Source: an uncultured Christensenellaceae bacterium
Lineage (GTDB): Bacteria; Bacillota; Clostridia; Christensenellales; Pumilibacteraceae
Length of the DNA: 64,000 nucleotides
Assembly: GCA_910587455.1 (NCBI GenBank)
Contig: CAJULK010000006.1
Span: forward strand, 58,907 to 122,906
Direction of reading: 5' to 3'
Shown: piece by piece, positions 17,827 to 26,054 of the stretch
Layout of the letters: every line of letters begins with the position of its first letter
Position numbering within the stretch: the stretch's first letter is position 1
Made by a program: the position numbers and the translations under genes
The notes under the pieces: generated by a model
The model's input: the letters and a program-made list of their open reading frames with translations, nothing else
Database searches by the model: none
What the model was told of the DNA's origin: nothing

Positions 17827-18659
17827 CGGTCAAGTTTCTCGGCACCGCCGCCGCGGAAGGGCTTCCCGCAGTGTTTTGCAACTGCGAAACTTGCCGCCGC
17901 GCAAAAGCACGCGGCGGACGCGACGTGCGCACGCGCAGTCAGATACTGATCGACGGGGATACGCTGTTCGATTTTCCCATGGATACGTACATGCATATGC
18001 TTATGTACGGGCTCGATCTTTCGCGCGTGTCGCGCGTGCTCATAACTCATTCGCACATGGATCATTGCTATCCGCAGGAATTTTGTATGCGCGGCGGACC
18101 GTTCGCGCACGGCATGACGAGCGAGCGCGTCACCGTGTTTTGCAATCGGACGGTGCGCGAGATGTTCCTTGCCGACACCGCGCGCGAGATGCGCAAAGAG
18201 GTGGCGGACGCGATAGACGTACAAACGCTGAGCCCGTTCGATACCGCAGACGACGGCGACATGAAGATAACTGCGCTGCCCGCTTCGCATACGCGCGGCG
18301 AAGACTGCCTCGTGTATTACATACGGAGAAAGGGCGCGGGCGCGCTGTTTCTTAACGATACCGGTCCGATAGAAAAAAGCGTGTACGAACGGCTCGCCGC
18401 AACGGGCGCAAAAGTCGGGTTCGTCGCTATGGATTGTACTTACGGCGCGATCCGACACGGAACAGGCAGGCATATGGGACTTTACGACTGCGTAGAGCAG
18501 GCGGAGCTAATGGCGGAAGTCGGACTTTTGACCGCGGACGCAAAAAAATACGTCACGCATTTTTCGCACAATACCGATCTCGATTACGCAGGCATTGTCG
18601 AAAAAGCCGCGCCGTACGGAATATCGGTGGCGTACGACGGCTGTACGGTTGAGATATGA
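17823..18659 (+). CDS. MBL-fold metallohydrolase, PhnP-like
   Basis: A 278-residue metallo-beta-lactamase-fold protein. The two-metal motif HSHMDH is at residues 76-81, with later His residues in SHTRGED and HFSHNTD. Near the N-terminus, Cys19, Cys21 and Cys24 (CNCETC) resemble the structural zinc site of PhnP phosphodiesterases, the closest named relative. It may hydrolyse a cyclic phosphodiester or act in lipoyl/octanoyl-type chemistry like other CxCxxC relatives. It overlaps the acyl-CoA ligase stop (ATGA), which implies coupled translation. The pathway role is unknown. Confidence 0.82.
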   Translation: MTVKFLGTAAAEGLPAVFCNCETCRRAKARGGRDVRTRSQILIDGDTLFDFPMDTYMHMLMYGLDLSRVSRVLITHSHMDHCYPQEFCMRGGPFAHGMTSERVTVFCNRTVREMFLADTAREMRKEVADAIDVQTLSPFDTADDGDMKITALPASHTRGEDCLVYYIRRKGAGALFLNDTGPIEKSVYERLAATGAKVGFVAMDCTYGAIRHGTGRHMGLYDCVEQAELMAEVGLLTADAKKYVTHFSHNTDLDYAGIVEKAAPYGISVAYDGCTVEI

Positions 18660-18692
18660 TCTAAAATCAAGCATGAATTTACTCCGAAATTA

Positions 18693-18721
18693 TTGCATAT
18701 CGCTGTTTGTTGTGTTATAAT
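18693..18721 (+). promoter_or_regulatory. Promoter of the zinc-ribbon membrane protein
   Basis: TTGCAT (18693-18698), 17-bp spacer, TATAAT (18716-18721); the leader carries GGGAGGAAA before the ATG. Confidence 0.8.
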
Positions 18722-18753
18722 GTATTAAAATCAAGTGAATATGGGAGGAAACC

Positions 18754-20709
18754 ATGGCAGGGAAAAAGACCGATACCGAACGTATCGACGCGCTTGAAGA
18801 ACAGGTCGCGTCGTTGCTTAACGGTAAATCGGCAGCTAAATCAAAGCCGGCGGCAAAAAAACCGTCGTCCGGTTCGAGTGCTAAAAATACGAAAACGAAT
18901 GCGAATAAAACATCGGCAGCCAAAAAGCCTGCGGCGGAAAAATCCGCGAACAGTGCTTCGGCGGAAACCGAAGCGCCCGTAAAAGCAACCGCCGAAAAGA
19001 AGCCGGCGGCAAAGAAAGCCGCGCCTAAGAAGCCCGCTGCCCAAAAACAGGACGAAAAGAAACCGTCCGGAAAATCTGCAACGGCAAAAGCCGCGCCCGC
19101 TAAAACAACTGCGGCAAAGAAACCCGCTGCCCGAAAAGCCGCGGAAGAAGCGCCGAATCAGACCGAAGCGGTTGCGGAGCAACAGCCCGAAATCGAAAAC
19201 ATTACGCCCGTAGGCGACGGCGCGCCTGCGGCGAGTGCAGACGATGTGCGCGAACAGCCGCCCGTCGAAACAGTCGCCGCAGCCGAAGAAGCGCCGCCGT
19301 CGGATCCTGTCGAAAACGAAAAGCCGACGGAGATCGCGGATTCTTCCGCGCGTGCCGATGAGCAACAGGTCGATGTTAAGGCGGAAGATACTGCGGCCGC
19401 GCAGGCGGAAGAACGTACTGAGCCGTCACCCGTTGCGCAAGCCGAAGTCGCGGCGAGCGAAAACGCAGACGACAAAAAAACCGAAGACCGCAAGAGCGGC
19501 AAAAACAATGGCGACGGAAGCAAAACGGACGCTTTTATCGGCAAGTCGAGAAAGATAGTCGATAAAGGCAGGCTGCCGTTGTTTATCGTCGCAAACGCGC
19601 TTATGGCGGTAGCCGCGGTATTGCTCTGCATTTTCTCGTTCGATATTTCGCACGGCAACGGCGCGGATAAGACAACGTCGTGGTATACGATCGTCGGATA
19701 CTTGTTCAATTCCGCCGCGATAAAATCGTGGTTCTCTTTCACTGCGGGCGGCTACGGCGGAGCGGGATATGCCGTCGTCGGCATATTCATAGTTTTGTCC
19801 ATACTCGTAATGTGTGCGCTCGTGATCAAAAACGTCATCGTGCTTTTAGTCAAAAAAGACAAAAACATCTACTTGCTCGACGCGCTCATAACGTTTGCTT
19901 TCATGCTCGCCGACATCGCGGTGTTCAATATGTTCGGCGTGAACGTTACCGCGGGGCAGATCGTGGCATTTGTCGTTTCGGTACTTCTTCTCGCCGTAAC
20001 GTCGTTTGTTTGCACGGTATCCAAGAGCAAGCGTTCGCTGCCCATTCTGTCGCTTATTGCGCTTGTCCTGACGGTGCCCGCGATGTTCCTGCTGACGTCT
20101 TACGTATACGGCACCGATCAAGGCGATTACTATGCGGCGAACGCCGCGTCCGTCGCCGGCGGGATAGGCGCCGTCATGTTTATACTCATACTGCTGTCCG
20201 TGCTGTTGCTTATTTTCAACGCCGTCATACAGCTCCTGCGGCTTCCCAAGATCGTCAAGATCGTCGCGCCCGCCGTTTCCGCGCTTGCCGCTATAGGCGC
20301 GCTTGCCGTGGCGGCGATCGCCATGCCGAGCGACATCGACGGGATAGGCATAGGCGTCGGCTTTGTGATAGGGGTCGTTTTGAATATAATCCTCGCGATA
20401 GTCGGCACGGTGTTTGGTGCGGTAAAGCCGCTCGCAAAATACAGCGGAAGCATTTCCGATTCGGTGCTTAAATACGAGACCGCAGAGGGAACCGCCGACG
20501 CAACGCCCAAGCAGCCCGTCGCGGAAGCGGCGCAGACCGATACAACTGCCGAAGCAACGCCCGAGCAGCCCGCTGCGGAACCTTCCGCGCCCGAACAAGC
20601 GCAGCCGCAGGAAAGAGTCGAAAGGATAGTCTGCTCGAAGTGCGGAAAAGAAAACACGCCCGATTCGCGGTTCTGCGTTTTGTGCGGAAACAAACTGAAA
20701 AACGATTGA
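18754..20709 (+). CDS. Membrane protein with long Lys/Ala/Pro-rich N-terminus and C-terminal zinc ribbon
   Basis: The 651-residue product has three parts. Residues 1-260 are a low-complexity tail, Lys/Ala/Pro-rich (AAKKPAA-type repeats) then acidic, resembling histone H1-like or linker tails. Residues 270-550 hold about eight hydrophobic helices. A second short disordered stretch ends in a zinc ribbon (CSKCGKENTPDSRFCVLCG, four Cys) in the last 25 residues. Zinc-ribbon membrane proteins are common in Clostridia without assigned function. The basic tail might touch nucleic acid or acidic polymers (speculative). A strong ribosome site sets the start; a terminator follows. Confidence 0.8.
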   Translation: MAGKKTDTERIDALEEQVASLLNGKSAAKSKPAAKKPSSGSSAKNTKTNANKTSAAKKPAAEKSANSASAETEAPVKATAEKKPAAKKAAPKKPAAQKQDEKKPSGKSATAKAAPAKTTAAKKPAARKAAEEAPNQTEAVAEQQPEIENITPVGDGAPAASADDVREQPPVETVAAAEEAPPSDPVENEKPTEIADSSARADEQQVDVKAEDTAAAQAEERTEPSPVAQAEVAASENADDKKTEDRKSGKNNGDGSKTDAFIGKSRKIVDKGRLPLFIVANALMAVAAVLLCIFSFDISHGNGADKTTSWYTIVGYLFNSAAIKSWFSFTAGGYGGAGYAVVGIFIVLSILVMCALVIKNVIVLLVKKDKNIYLLDALITFAFMLADIAVFNMFGVNVTAGQIVAFVVSVLLLAVTSFVCTVSKSKRSLPILSLIALVLTVPAMFLLTSYVYGTDQGDYYAANAASVAGGIGAVMFILILLSVLLLIFNAVIQLLRLPKIVKIVAPAVSALAAIGALAVAAIAMPSDIDGIGIGVGFVIGVVLNIILAIVGTVFGAVKPLAKYSGSISDSVLKYETAEGTADATPKQPVAEAAQTDTTAEATPEQPAAEPSAPEQAQPQERVERIVCSKCGKENTPDSRFCVLCGNKLKND

Positions 20710-20731
20710 CGTACGTTTACCGGCAATATAG

Positions 20732-20758
20732 AAAGGCGCGGCGAAGTCCGCGCCTTTT
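20732..20758 (+). terminator. Terminator
   Basis: AAAGGCGCGG (20732-20741) pairs perfectly with CCGCGCCTTT (20748-20757), followed by T. Confidence 0.85.
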
Positions 20759-20773
20759 GCGTGCCGAAAAAGG

Positions 20774-20802
20774 TTGACATGGGCGCGCGGACGGTTTATA
20801 AT
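20774..20802 (+). promoter_or_regulatory. Promoter of the TM1266-ABC operon
   Basis: TTGACA (20774-20779), 17-bp spacer, TATAAT (20797-20802). Confidence 0.88.
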
Positions 20803-20808
20803 ATTGAC

Positions 20809-20972
20809 GTACTGAGTCGAAAGGGGTGAGCGCAGGCTCGCTGTCTGACGGCAAAGGCGTACCGAATAGAATCATTGCGGTTTTGTTATTCTGTTTGCCG
20901 CGCGGCATTGTTTGCGCGCGGATAAGGCACGTTTTTTGCACACCCCCGAAATTTATGGAGGTGTGTTTTTAT
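20809..20972 (+). promoter_or_regulatory. Long structured leader of the TM1266-ABC operon
   Basis: About 164 nt lie between the predicted transcription start and the ATG. They include a perfect 12-nt palindrome, TGCCGCGCGGCA (20896-20907), whose CCGCGCG half can pair instead with CGCGCGG at 20915-20921, then a T6 run at 20932-20937. The TTTT after the ribosome site is not a terminator. The ligand or protein is unknown; the sequence does not match the TPP, FMN, cobalamin, THF or ZTP motifs I know. Confidence 0.4.
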
Positions 20973-21230
20973 ATGGAATCGTCTAACAATGCGGATACGC
21001 GCATCGTGCTCGTCGGAATACTCGTTTCGTCGCCGTCGGCGGCGGAAGCGGTTAACGCGATATTGCATGAGTACGGCGGATATGTGCTCGGGCGGATGGG
21101 ATTGCCCTTGCGCGAACGCGGCGTAAATGCCATAAGCCTTGTGCTCGACGCACCAGTCAACGCAGTCAACGCGCTTACGGGCAAGCTCGGAGCGCTGAGC
21201 GGCGTGAGCGCAAAAGCCCTGTTCAGATAG
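20973..21230 (+). CDS. TM1266-family iron-only hydrogenase system regulator
   Basis: An 85-residue ACT-like protein matching the family named after TM1266: RIVLVGILV start, then HEYGGYVLGRMGLPLRERGVNA and a valine-rich end with GKLGALSGVSAKALF. Members are presumed regulators linked to [FeFe]-hydrogenase genes and are thought to bind a small ligand. The start is the ATG after ATGGAGGTG; a longer frame from 20826 is rejected. Here it sits ahead of an ABC binding protein and permease, not hydrogenase maturation genes. It may sense the transported compound (inference). Confidence 0.85.
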   Translation: MESSNNADTRIVLVGILVSSPSAAEAVNAILHEYGGYVLGRMGLPLRERGVNAISLVLDAPVNAVNALTGKLGALSGVSAKALFR

Positions 21231-21291
21231 ATAATCGACCGCCTATTTAATCGCGTCGAAAAGACTATAATAAATATAAGGAGAAAACATC

Positions 21292-22260
21292 ATGAAATCA
21301 AAGAAAATAACAGCGCTTGCCGCAGCGGTTTTTGCGGCACTTCCGCTTGCCGCATGCTCGCCCGAGGAGGAGGGACGGACGTACCGCGTGTATATGCCTG
21401 ACGGCGCGCCGGCCGTCGCTCTGTCGGCGCTTATGGACGGAGGCTATGACGGAGTGAGCTTTACGGTAACGTCCGCCATAGCCCAGCGCGTATCGAGCGG
21501 CGAGGCGGATATAGCGGTAATGCCCGTGAACTCCGCCGCCACACTGTATAACGGCAACGTGGATATCGTAATGCTCACCGTCAACACTCACGGCAATCTT
21601 TATATCGTCGGCGAGGGCGAGGCGACATTCGACGATCTTGTCGGGAAGAAGCTCGGCTCTATCGGCATGGGACAGGTGCCCGATCTCACGTTCAAGATGA
21701 TCGCGGCGGAAAAGGGAATAAGCGCCGATTCGATATCCGTTACGTACGGCAAAGACGCCGCGGCGGTGCTTGCGCAGTTTCAAGCCAATCCGCCCATAGA
21801 CTATGCGCTCATCGCGGAACCCGCGGTAACGACGGCTGCTTCTAAGCTCGGAAAAAAGGTGGTAATAGACATGCAGGAGCTTTGGCGCGAAACGATAGGC
21901 GGGGATTATCCTCAGGCGTGTCTTGTGGCTAAGCGCAGCATATTGAACGACGCGGAAGGCAAAAAGTTCATCGACAGGTTTATAGACGATCTTACCGCGT
22001 CGGACGGCTGGGCGGAGCTAAATCCGCAAAAGGCGGTGGATACGATAGCCGCGCACATGGAATCGGGTACGGCGGCTTCGCTCAAAACACTAAATGCCGA
22101 AATAGTAAAGCGGTGCAATATCAAGACCGTGTCTGCTGCCGATTCCAAAGCCGATTGCAATGCGTTTTTCGAAAGGCTGACCAAGATCAAACCCAATCCC
22201 GATTCGTCGGCAACGGCGCTTGCTAAAGTTCCCGACGACGGGTTCTATTACGTGCGGTAG
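21292..22260 (+). CDS. ABC transporter substrate-binding lipoprotein, NMT1/SsuA-ThiY-like
   Basis: A 322-residue lipoprotein with signal peptide and lipobox LAAC (Cys22), anchored outside the membrane. The body resembles NMT1/SsuA-type binding proteins (nitrate, taurine, thiamin-precursor group): DGAPAVALSAL, SGEADIAVMPVNSAA, a GKKLGSIG hinge and YALIAEPAVT. The ligand cannot be named. AAGGAG precedes the ATG. A permease follows 20 nt later, and the TM1266 gene lies 61 nt upstream. No ATPase subunit is present in the operon. Confidence 0.85.
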   Translation: MKSKKITALAAAVFAALPLAACSPEEEGRTYRVYMPDGAPAVALSALMDGGYDGVSFTVTSAIAQRVSSGEADIAVMPVNSAATLYNGNVDIVMLTVNTHGNLYIVGEGEATFDDLVGKKLGSIGMGQVPDLTFKMIAAEKGISADSISVTYGKDAAAVLAQFQANPPIDYALIAEPAVTTAASKLGKKVVIDMQELWRETIGGDYPQACLVAKRSILNDAEGKKFIDRFIDDLTASDGWAELNPQKAVDTIAAHMESGTAASLKTLNAEIVKRCNIKTVSAADSKADCNAFFERLTKIKPNPDSSATALAKVPDDGFYYVR

Positions 22261-22280
22261 GCGGAAGGGCATCCGTCCGC

Positions 22281-23048
22281 ATGAGAAAAAGCGTTAAAAA
22301 TATCTTGATAAACGTCGTGTATGCCGCCGTCGTGCTCGGCATAGCGTTCGGCGTGTGGGCAGTCGCCGCGGCTGCTGTCGGGTCGCAATTTATTCTGCCC
22401 GATATACGCAGTACGTTCGATGCGCTCGGAACGCTGTTTTTCGAGCGCGCGTTTGCCGTTGGGCTTGCGGGCACGCTTTTCAGGTGCGCGCTCGGCTATG
22501 CGATCTCCGTCGCGATATTTTTTGTGCTGTTCTTTTTTTCTACGGCGTTTAAGGGGTTCGGACGCGTGGCGGAGCCTATAGTCGCAGCTCTTCGTACGCT
22601 GCCCACGCTCGCGCTGTCGCTCATACTCGCCGTGTGGGTGGGCGGATACACGATGCCCGTCGTGCTCGGCGTGCTCGTGATCATGCCCATACTGTACTCG
22701 TCCGCAAAGGCGCGGATCGCTACGATAGACCGAGAGCTAGGGGAAATATGCGTCATACTCGGCGCAGGCAAGTGGCAGAAGTTCAGAGCGCTGTGGTTTC
22801 CGCACCTTGCGGCGGCGCTGCCGGAGAGCCTTGCTTCGGCGTTTTCGTACAACATAAAAGCGGTCATCGGCGCGGAGATACTCGCTTCCACGGCGGACAG
22901 TCTCGGCATGCTGATGAACGGTTCTTATGCATATTTGCAAACCGCGAACCTAATAGCTCTTACGCTTGTCGCGGTCGTCGTTTCCGTCGCGTGCGAGTTT
23001 GTGCTGCGCACGGCGCTCGGCGTCGCGCTTAAAAAATACCGCGACTAA
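22281..23048 (+). CDS. ABC transporter permease, NitT/TauT type
   Basis: A 255-residue permease with six predicted helices and the cytoplasmic EAA-loop signature (ELGEICVILGAGKWQKFRAL, with the conserved GA-x-x-x-x-x-F pattern) at about residues 155-175. It would form the channel for the preceding binding protein. A matching ATPase is not encoded before or after; the next gene has its own promoter. It may borrow an ATPase from another locus, or that gene may have been lost. Confidence 0.87.
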   Translation: MRKSVKNILINVVYAAVVLGIAFGVWAVAAAAVGSQFILPDIRSTFDALGTLFFERAFAVGLAGTLFRCALGYAISVAIFFVLFFFSTAFKGFGRVAEPIVAALRTLPTLALSLILAVWVGGYTMPVVLGVLVIMPILYSSAKARIATIDRELGEICVILGAGKWQKFRALWFPHLAAALPESLASAFSYNIKAVIGAEILASTADSLGMLMNGSYAYLQTANLIALTLVAVVVSVACEFVLRTALGVALKKYRD

Positions 23049-23081
23049 ACGGTTTGGCGAAGCTATTTCGCGTCGCGGCGC

Positions 23082-23109
23082 TTGACAAAATATAATTGCA
23101 TGGTATAAT
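23082..23109 (+). promoter_or_regulatory. Promoter with no room for a leader (site 2)
   Basis: TTGACA (23082-23087), 16-bp spacer, TATAAT (23104-23109); the P-type ATPase ATG starts at 23116, again 7 nt after the last -10 base. Confidence 0.85.
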
Positions 23110-23115
23110 AGTGCT

Positions 23116-25887
23116 ATGCAGGAAAAAGGTAAAAAATCAAACGTTTCGCGCGCGGCGTACAAGCCGACGGAGGAACGTAAAACGGACGACGGTCTGTCGG
23201 CCGAGCCGGAAACGAAAGCCGAATCGGATATCGACGCCATTATAGCGTCCAAACCGACCGCAAAAAAACCGCGCGCAAAAAAAACCGCGGCGCGCATCGT
23301 GACCAAGACGGGCGAGATCGAAGACCGTCCGTTTTCGGCTGCGATAGACAGCTCGGTCATAGACAGTTCGGTGTTCGACGACGATATTACCGAAGAGCCG
23401 ATATCCGGTTACTACCATAAGTCGATGACTATCGACGAGAGCATACTGAGCCGCGATCAAGTAGCTGCGCGCAAAAAATCGGCGCGCCGCCGCAAGCAAA
23501 AAACGGTCGATCTCGCCGCCGCGGAACGTTACGACCCGTCGCCGGACATCGGGCTTTCCGCCGAGGCGGTGGAAAAACGTATAGAGCAGGGTTACGACAA
23601 CTTCGTCAAAAAATCGGGCGGAAAAAGCTATCTGACAATTTTCTTTTCAAATCTGTTTTCCGTTTTCAACGTTTTGTGCTTTATCGTCGCCGCCGCGCTC
23701 ATTTGGGTGGGCGCCGGCGTGACGCAGATGTTTTTCATTGTAATAATCCTCGCCAACGTCATCATCGGCATAATTCAGGAAATACGTTCTAAGATAACGA
23801 TCGACAAGCTGTCGCTCGTATCGGCACCGTCCGCGGTAGTCATACGCGACGGCGAACGCTCTACGATACCTACCTGCGACGTCGTTCTCGACGACATAGT
23901 GTGCTATGAACTCGGCAAGCAGATATGCGCCGATTCGGTCGTCGTAAAAGGCGAATGCGAAGTCAACGAATCCATGCTCACGGGTGAGAGCGAACCCGTC
24001 AAGAAGCGCGTCGGCGATATGCTGTACAGCGGTTCGTTCGTCAGCAGCGGGTCTATCTTCGCGCGAGTCGATAAGGTTGGCTCGGCAAACTATGTGGAAA
24101 CGCTCGCTTCGCACGCAAAAAAATACAAAAAGCCGAAAAGCGAACTGATGAACTCGATCTCGCTAATTATCAAAGTGTTGCTCCCGTTTATCATCGTTAT
24201 CGGCGCTCTCACTATTTGGACGAACTACACGTCTATAATGGCACAGCGTCCGTCGGACTTTACCGAGCCCATTACGCAGGCCGAGCTTCGCGAGGTTATA
24301 ACGAGTGCGGCGGGGTCGATAATCGGAATGATCCCTGCGGGTATGTTCCTTCTGACGTCGCTCGCGCTCGCGGCGTCGGTCATAAGGCTTGCCAAAAAGA
24401 AGACGCTTGTGCAAGATCTTTACTGTATAGAAATGCTCGCGCGCGTGGACGTTCTTTGTCTCGATAAAACGGGAACTATAACAGACGGCACGATGGAAGT
24501 AAACAACGTAATCGAGATCAAGGGATTCGAAAGCAATTATACGATAGGCAATATCATAGGTTCCATGCTGTCGGCGACGGGCGACAACAATCAGACGGCG
24601 CTCGCGCTTGCCGACAAGTTCGGATACAGTCAGGACTTAAAGCCGACGGCGGTACTGCCGTTTTCGTCGCAGCGCAAGCTGTCCGCGGTGTCGTTCGAGG
24701 GCGAGGGTACGTTCATGCTCGGTGCGCCGGAGTTCGTGCTCAAAGACATGGGCGTGCGCATCGAAAAACTTATCAACGAGAATGCGGCAAACGGATTCCG
24801 CGTGATCGTGCTTGCACATTCGCCTGCGGAGATCTCGGGCGAGAAGCTGCCCGCCGTGCGCAGACCCGTATGTCTTATAGTCATAGAAGATCATATCCGC
24901 GAGGACGCTATCGAAACGATCAAATGGTTCAAAGAGAACAACGTTTCTGTCAAAGTCATTTCGGGCGACAATCCCGTGACCGTGTCCGAAGTGGCGCGCA
25001 GAGTTGGCGTCGAAAATGCGGAGCTTTACGTTTCGCTCGAGGGTTTTTCCGATCAGGAAGTCATCGAGGCGGCAAACAAATACACGGTGTTCGGCAGGGT
25101 GACGCCCGATCAGAAGCGGCTGTTGGTGCGTGCCGTGAAAGCCAAAGGGCACACCGTGGCAATGACGGGCGACGGGGTGAACGACATTCTCGCCATGCGC
25201 GAATCGGACTGTTCCGTATCCATGGCGTCCGGCGCGGAAGCGGCGCGCAACGTGAGCCACTTGGTGCTTTTGAACAACGACTTTACGTCCATGCCCGACG
25301 TCGTTATGGAAGGGCGGCGAGTCGTAAACAACGTGCAGGCTTCGTCGGCGATGTTCCTTATGAAGACGTTTATGTCGATAGTGCTGTCGATAATATTCCT
25401 CGCCATGCGCGAGAAGTATCCGCTGCAGCCGTCGAACATGCTTGCTCTCGAGGTCTGCGTAATAGGCGTTCCGTCGTTCTTCCTCGCGCTGCAGGGCAAT
25501 AAGAATATTATACGCGGCAAATTCCTGTCAAACGTAATATCGCGGTCGGTACCCGGAGGTATGGCGCTCGTATTGGGCGTTATGGCAGTGTACGTGCTGA
25601 ACAAGATGATGCCGATGGACGCCGGCGACGTAACGTGCATGATGGTATATGCCGTGACGTGTGTGGGAATAATGGTTTTGTTCAAGCAGTGCGAGCCGTA
25701 CAACATTTTTCGCACGGTGCTCATGCTGGGCACGGTCGGGCTTGCCGCGCTGTTTATGTATCTTATACCGATAGGGCTTACTGCGCTCGATCTGACTCAG
25801 ATATGTTTTGTATCGACGATCGTGCTCGCAAGCTATTTCGTAGTCGCTATACTTACGCGCATACTGAGTTCGATACGTATAAAATAG
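23116..25887 (+). CDS. P-type cation-transporting ATPase, CtpE-like
   Basis: A 923-residue ion pump. Phosphorylation site is Asp450 in DKTGTITDG, the actuator motif TGES is near residue 288, and the hinge MTGDGVND near 684. The helix-4 stretch MIPAGMFLLTS and the following LVQDLYCIEMLARVDV closely resemble CtpE, the mycobacterial calcium ATPase, so calcium uptake is the best guess. About 120 extra N-terminal residues are charged and rich in Lys/Arg/Thr (AKKPRAKKTA), with no metal-binding CxxC. The ATG has no ribosome site and coincides with the predicted transcript start. Confidence 0.88.
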   Translation: MQEKGKKSNVSRAAYKPTEERKTDDGLSAEPETKAESDIDAIIASKPTAKKPRAKKTAARIVTKTGEIEDRPFSAAIDSSVIDSSVFDDDITEEPISGYYHKSMTIDESILSRDQVAARKKSARRRKQKTVDLAAAERYDPSPDIGLSAEAVEKRIEQGYDNFVKKSGGKSYLTIFFSNLFSVFNVLCFIVAAALIWVGAGVTQMFFIVIILANVIIGIIQEIRSKITIDKLSLVSAPSAVVIRDGERSTIPTCDVVLDDIVCYELGKQICADSVVVKGECEVNESMLTGESEPVKKRVGDMLYSGSFVSSGSIFARVDKVGSANYVETLASHAKKYKKPKSELMNSISLIIKVLLPFIIVIGALTIWTNYTSIMAQRPSDFTEPITQAELREVITSAAGSIIGMIPAGMFLLTSLALAASVIRLAKKKTLVQDLYCIEMLARVDVLCLDKTGTITDGTMEVNNVIEIKGFESNYTIGNIIGSMLSATGDNNQTALALADKFGYSQDLKPTAVLPFSSQRKLSAVSFEGEGTFMLGAPEFVLKDMGVRIEKLINENAANGFRVIVLAHSPAEISGEKLPAVRRPVCLIVIEDHIREDAIETIKWFKENNVSVKVISGDNPVTVSEVARRVGVENAELYVSLEGFSDQEVIEAANKYTVFGRVTPDQKRLLVRAVKAKGHTVAMTGDGVNDILAMRESDCSVSMASGAEAARNVSHLVLLNNDFTSMPDVVMEGRRVVNNVQASSAMFLMKTFMSIVLSIIFLAMREKYPLQPSNMLALEVCVIGVPSFFLALQGNKNIIRGKFLSNVISRSVPGGMALVLGVMAVYVLNKMMPMDAGDVTCMMVYAVTCVGIMVLFKQCEPYNIFRTVLMLGTVGLAALFMYLIPIGLTALDLTQICFVSTIVLASYFVVAILTRILSSIRIK

Positions 25888-25981
25888 TGCGCTCGAATGT
25901 GCATACTGTTGTTGAATATTACACAAAAAGAACATGTAAGCCACAGAGTTATACTATATTTTTAGCGTAATTGCACCGAGC

Positions 25982-26043
25982 TTACATAAAAGTATTATAT
26001 AATGACAATAAGCGAAATTTACATTCGTGAAATTCTTTTACAT
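25982..26043 (+). promoter_or_regulatory. Response-regulator upstream region with three TTACAT repeats
   Basis: TTACAT occurs at 25982-25987, 26019-26024 and 26038-26043 (the last two as TTTACAT), around a TATAAT at 25998-26003. No good -35 is visible, which fits an activator-dependent, perhaps autoregulated, promoter. Confidence 0.4.
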
Positions 26044-26054
26044 AAGAGGTAATT

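Noticed and set aside
20826..20972. N-terminal extension of the TM1266 protein
   Set aside because: TM1266 proteins are about 80-90 residues long, and the ATG at 20973 has a good ribosome site; the extension is leader RNA.
20809..20972. TPP riboswitch before the NMT1-type ABC genes
   Set aside because: The binding protein suggested a thiamin precursor, but the conserved CUGAGA and ACCUGAU blocks are not present.
25971..26003. Standard promoter TTGCAC-TATAAT before the response regulator
   Set aside because: The spacer would be 21 bp, too long for sigma-A; I kept only the -10 and the TTACAT repeats.
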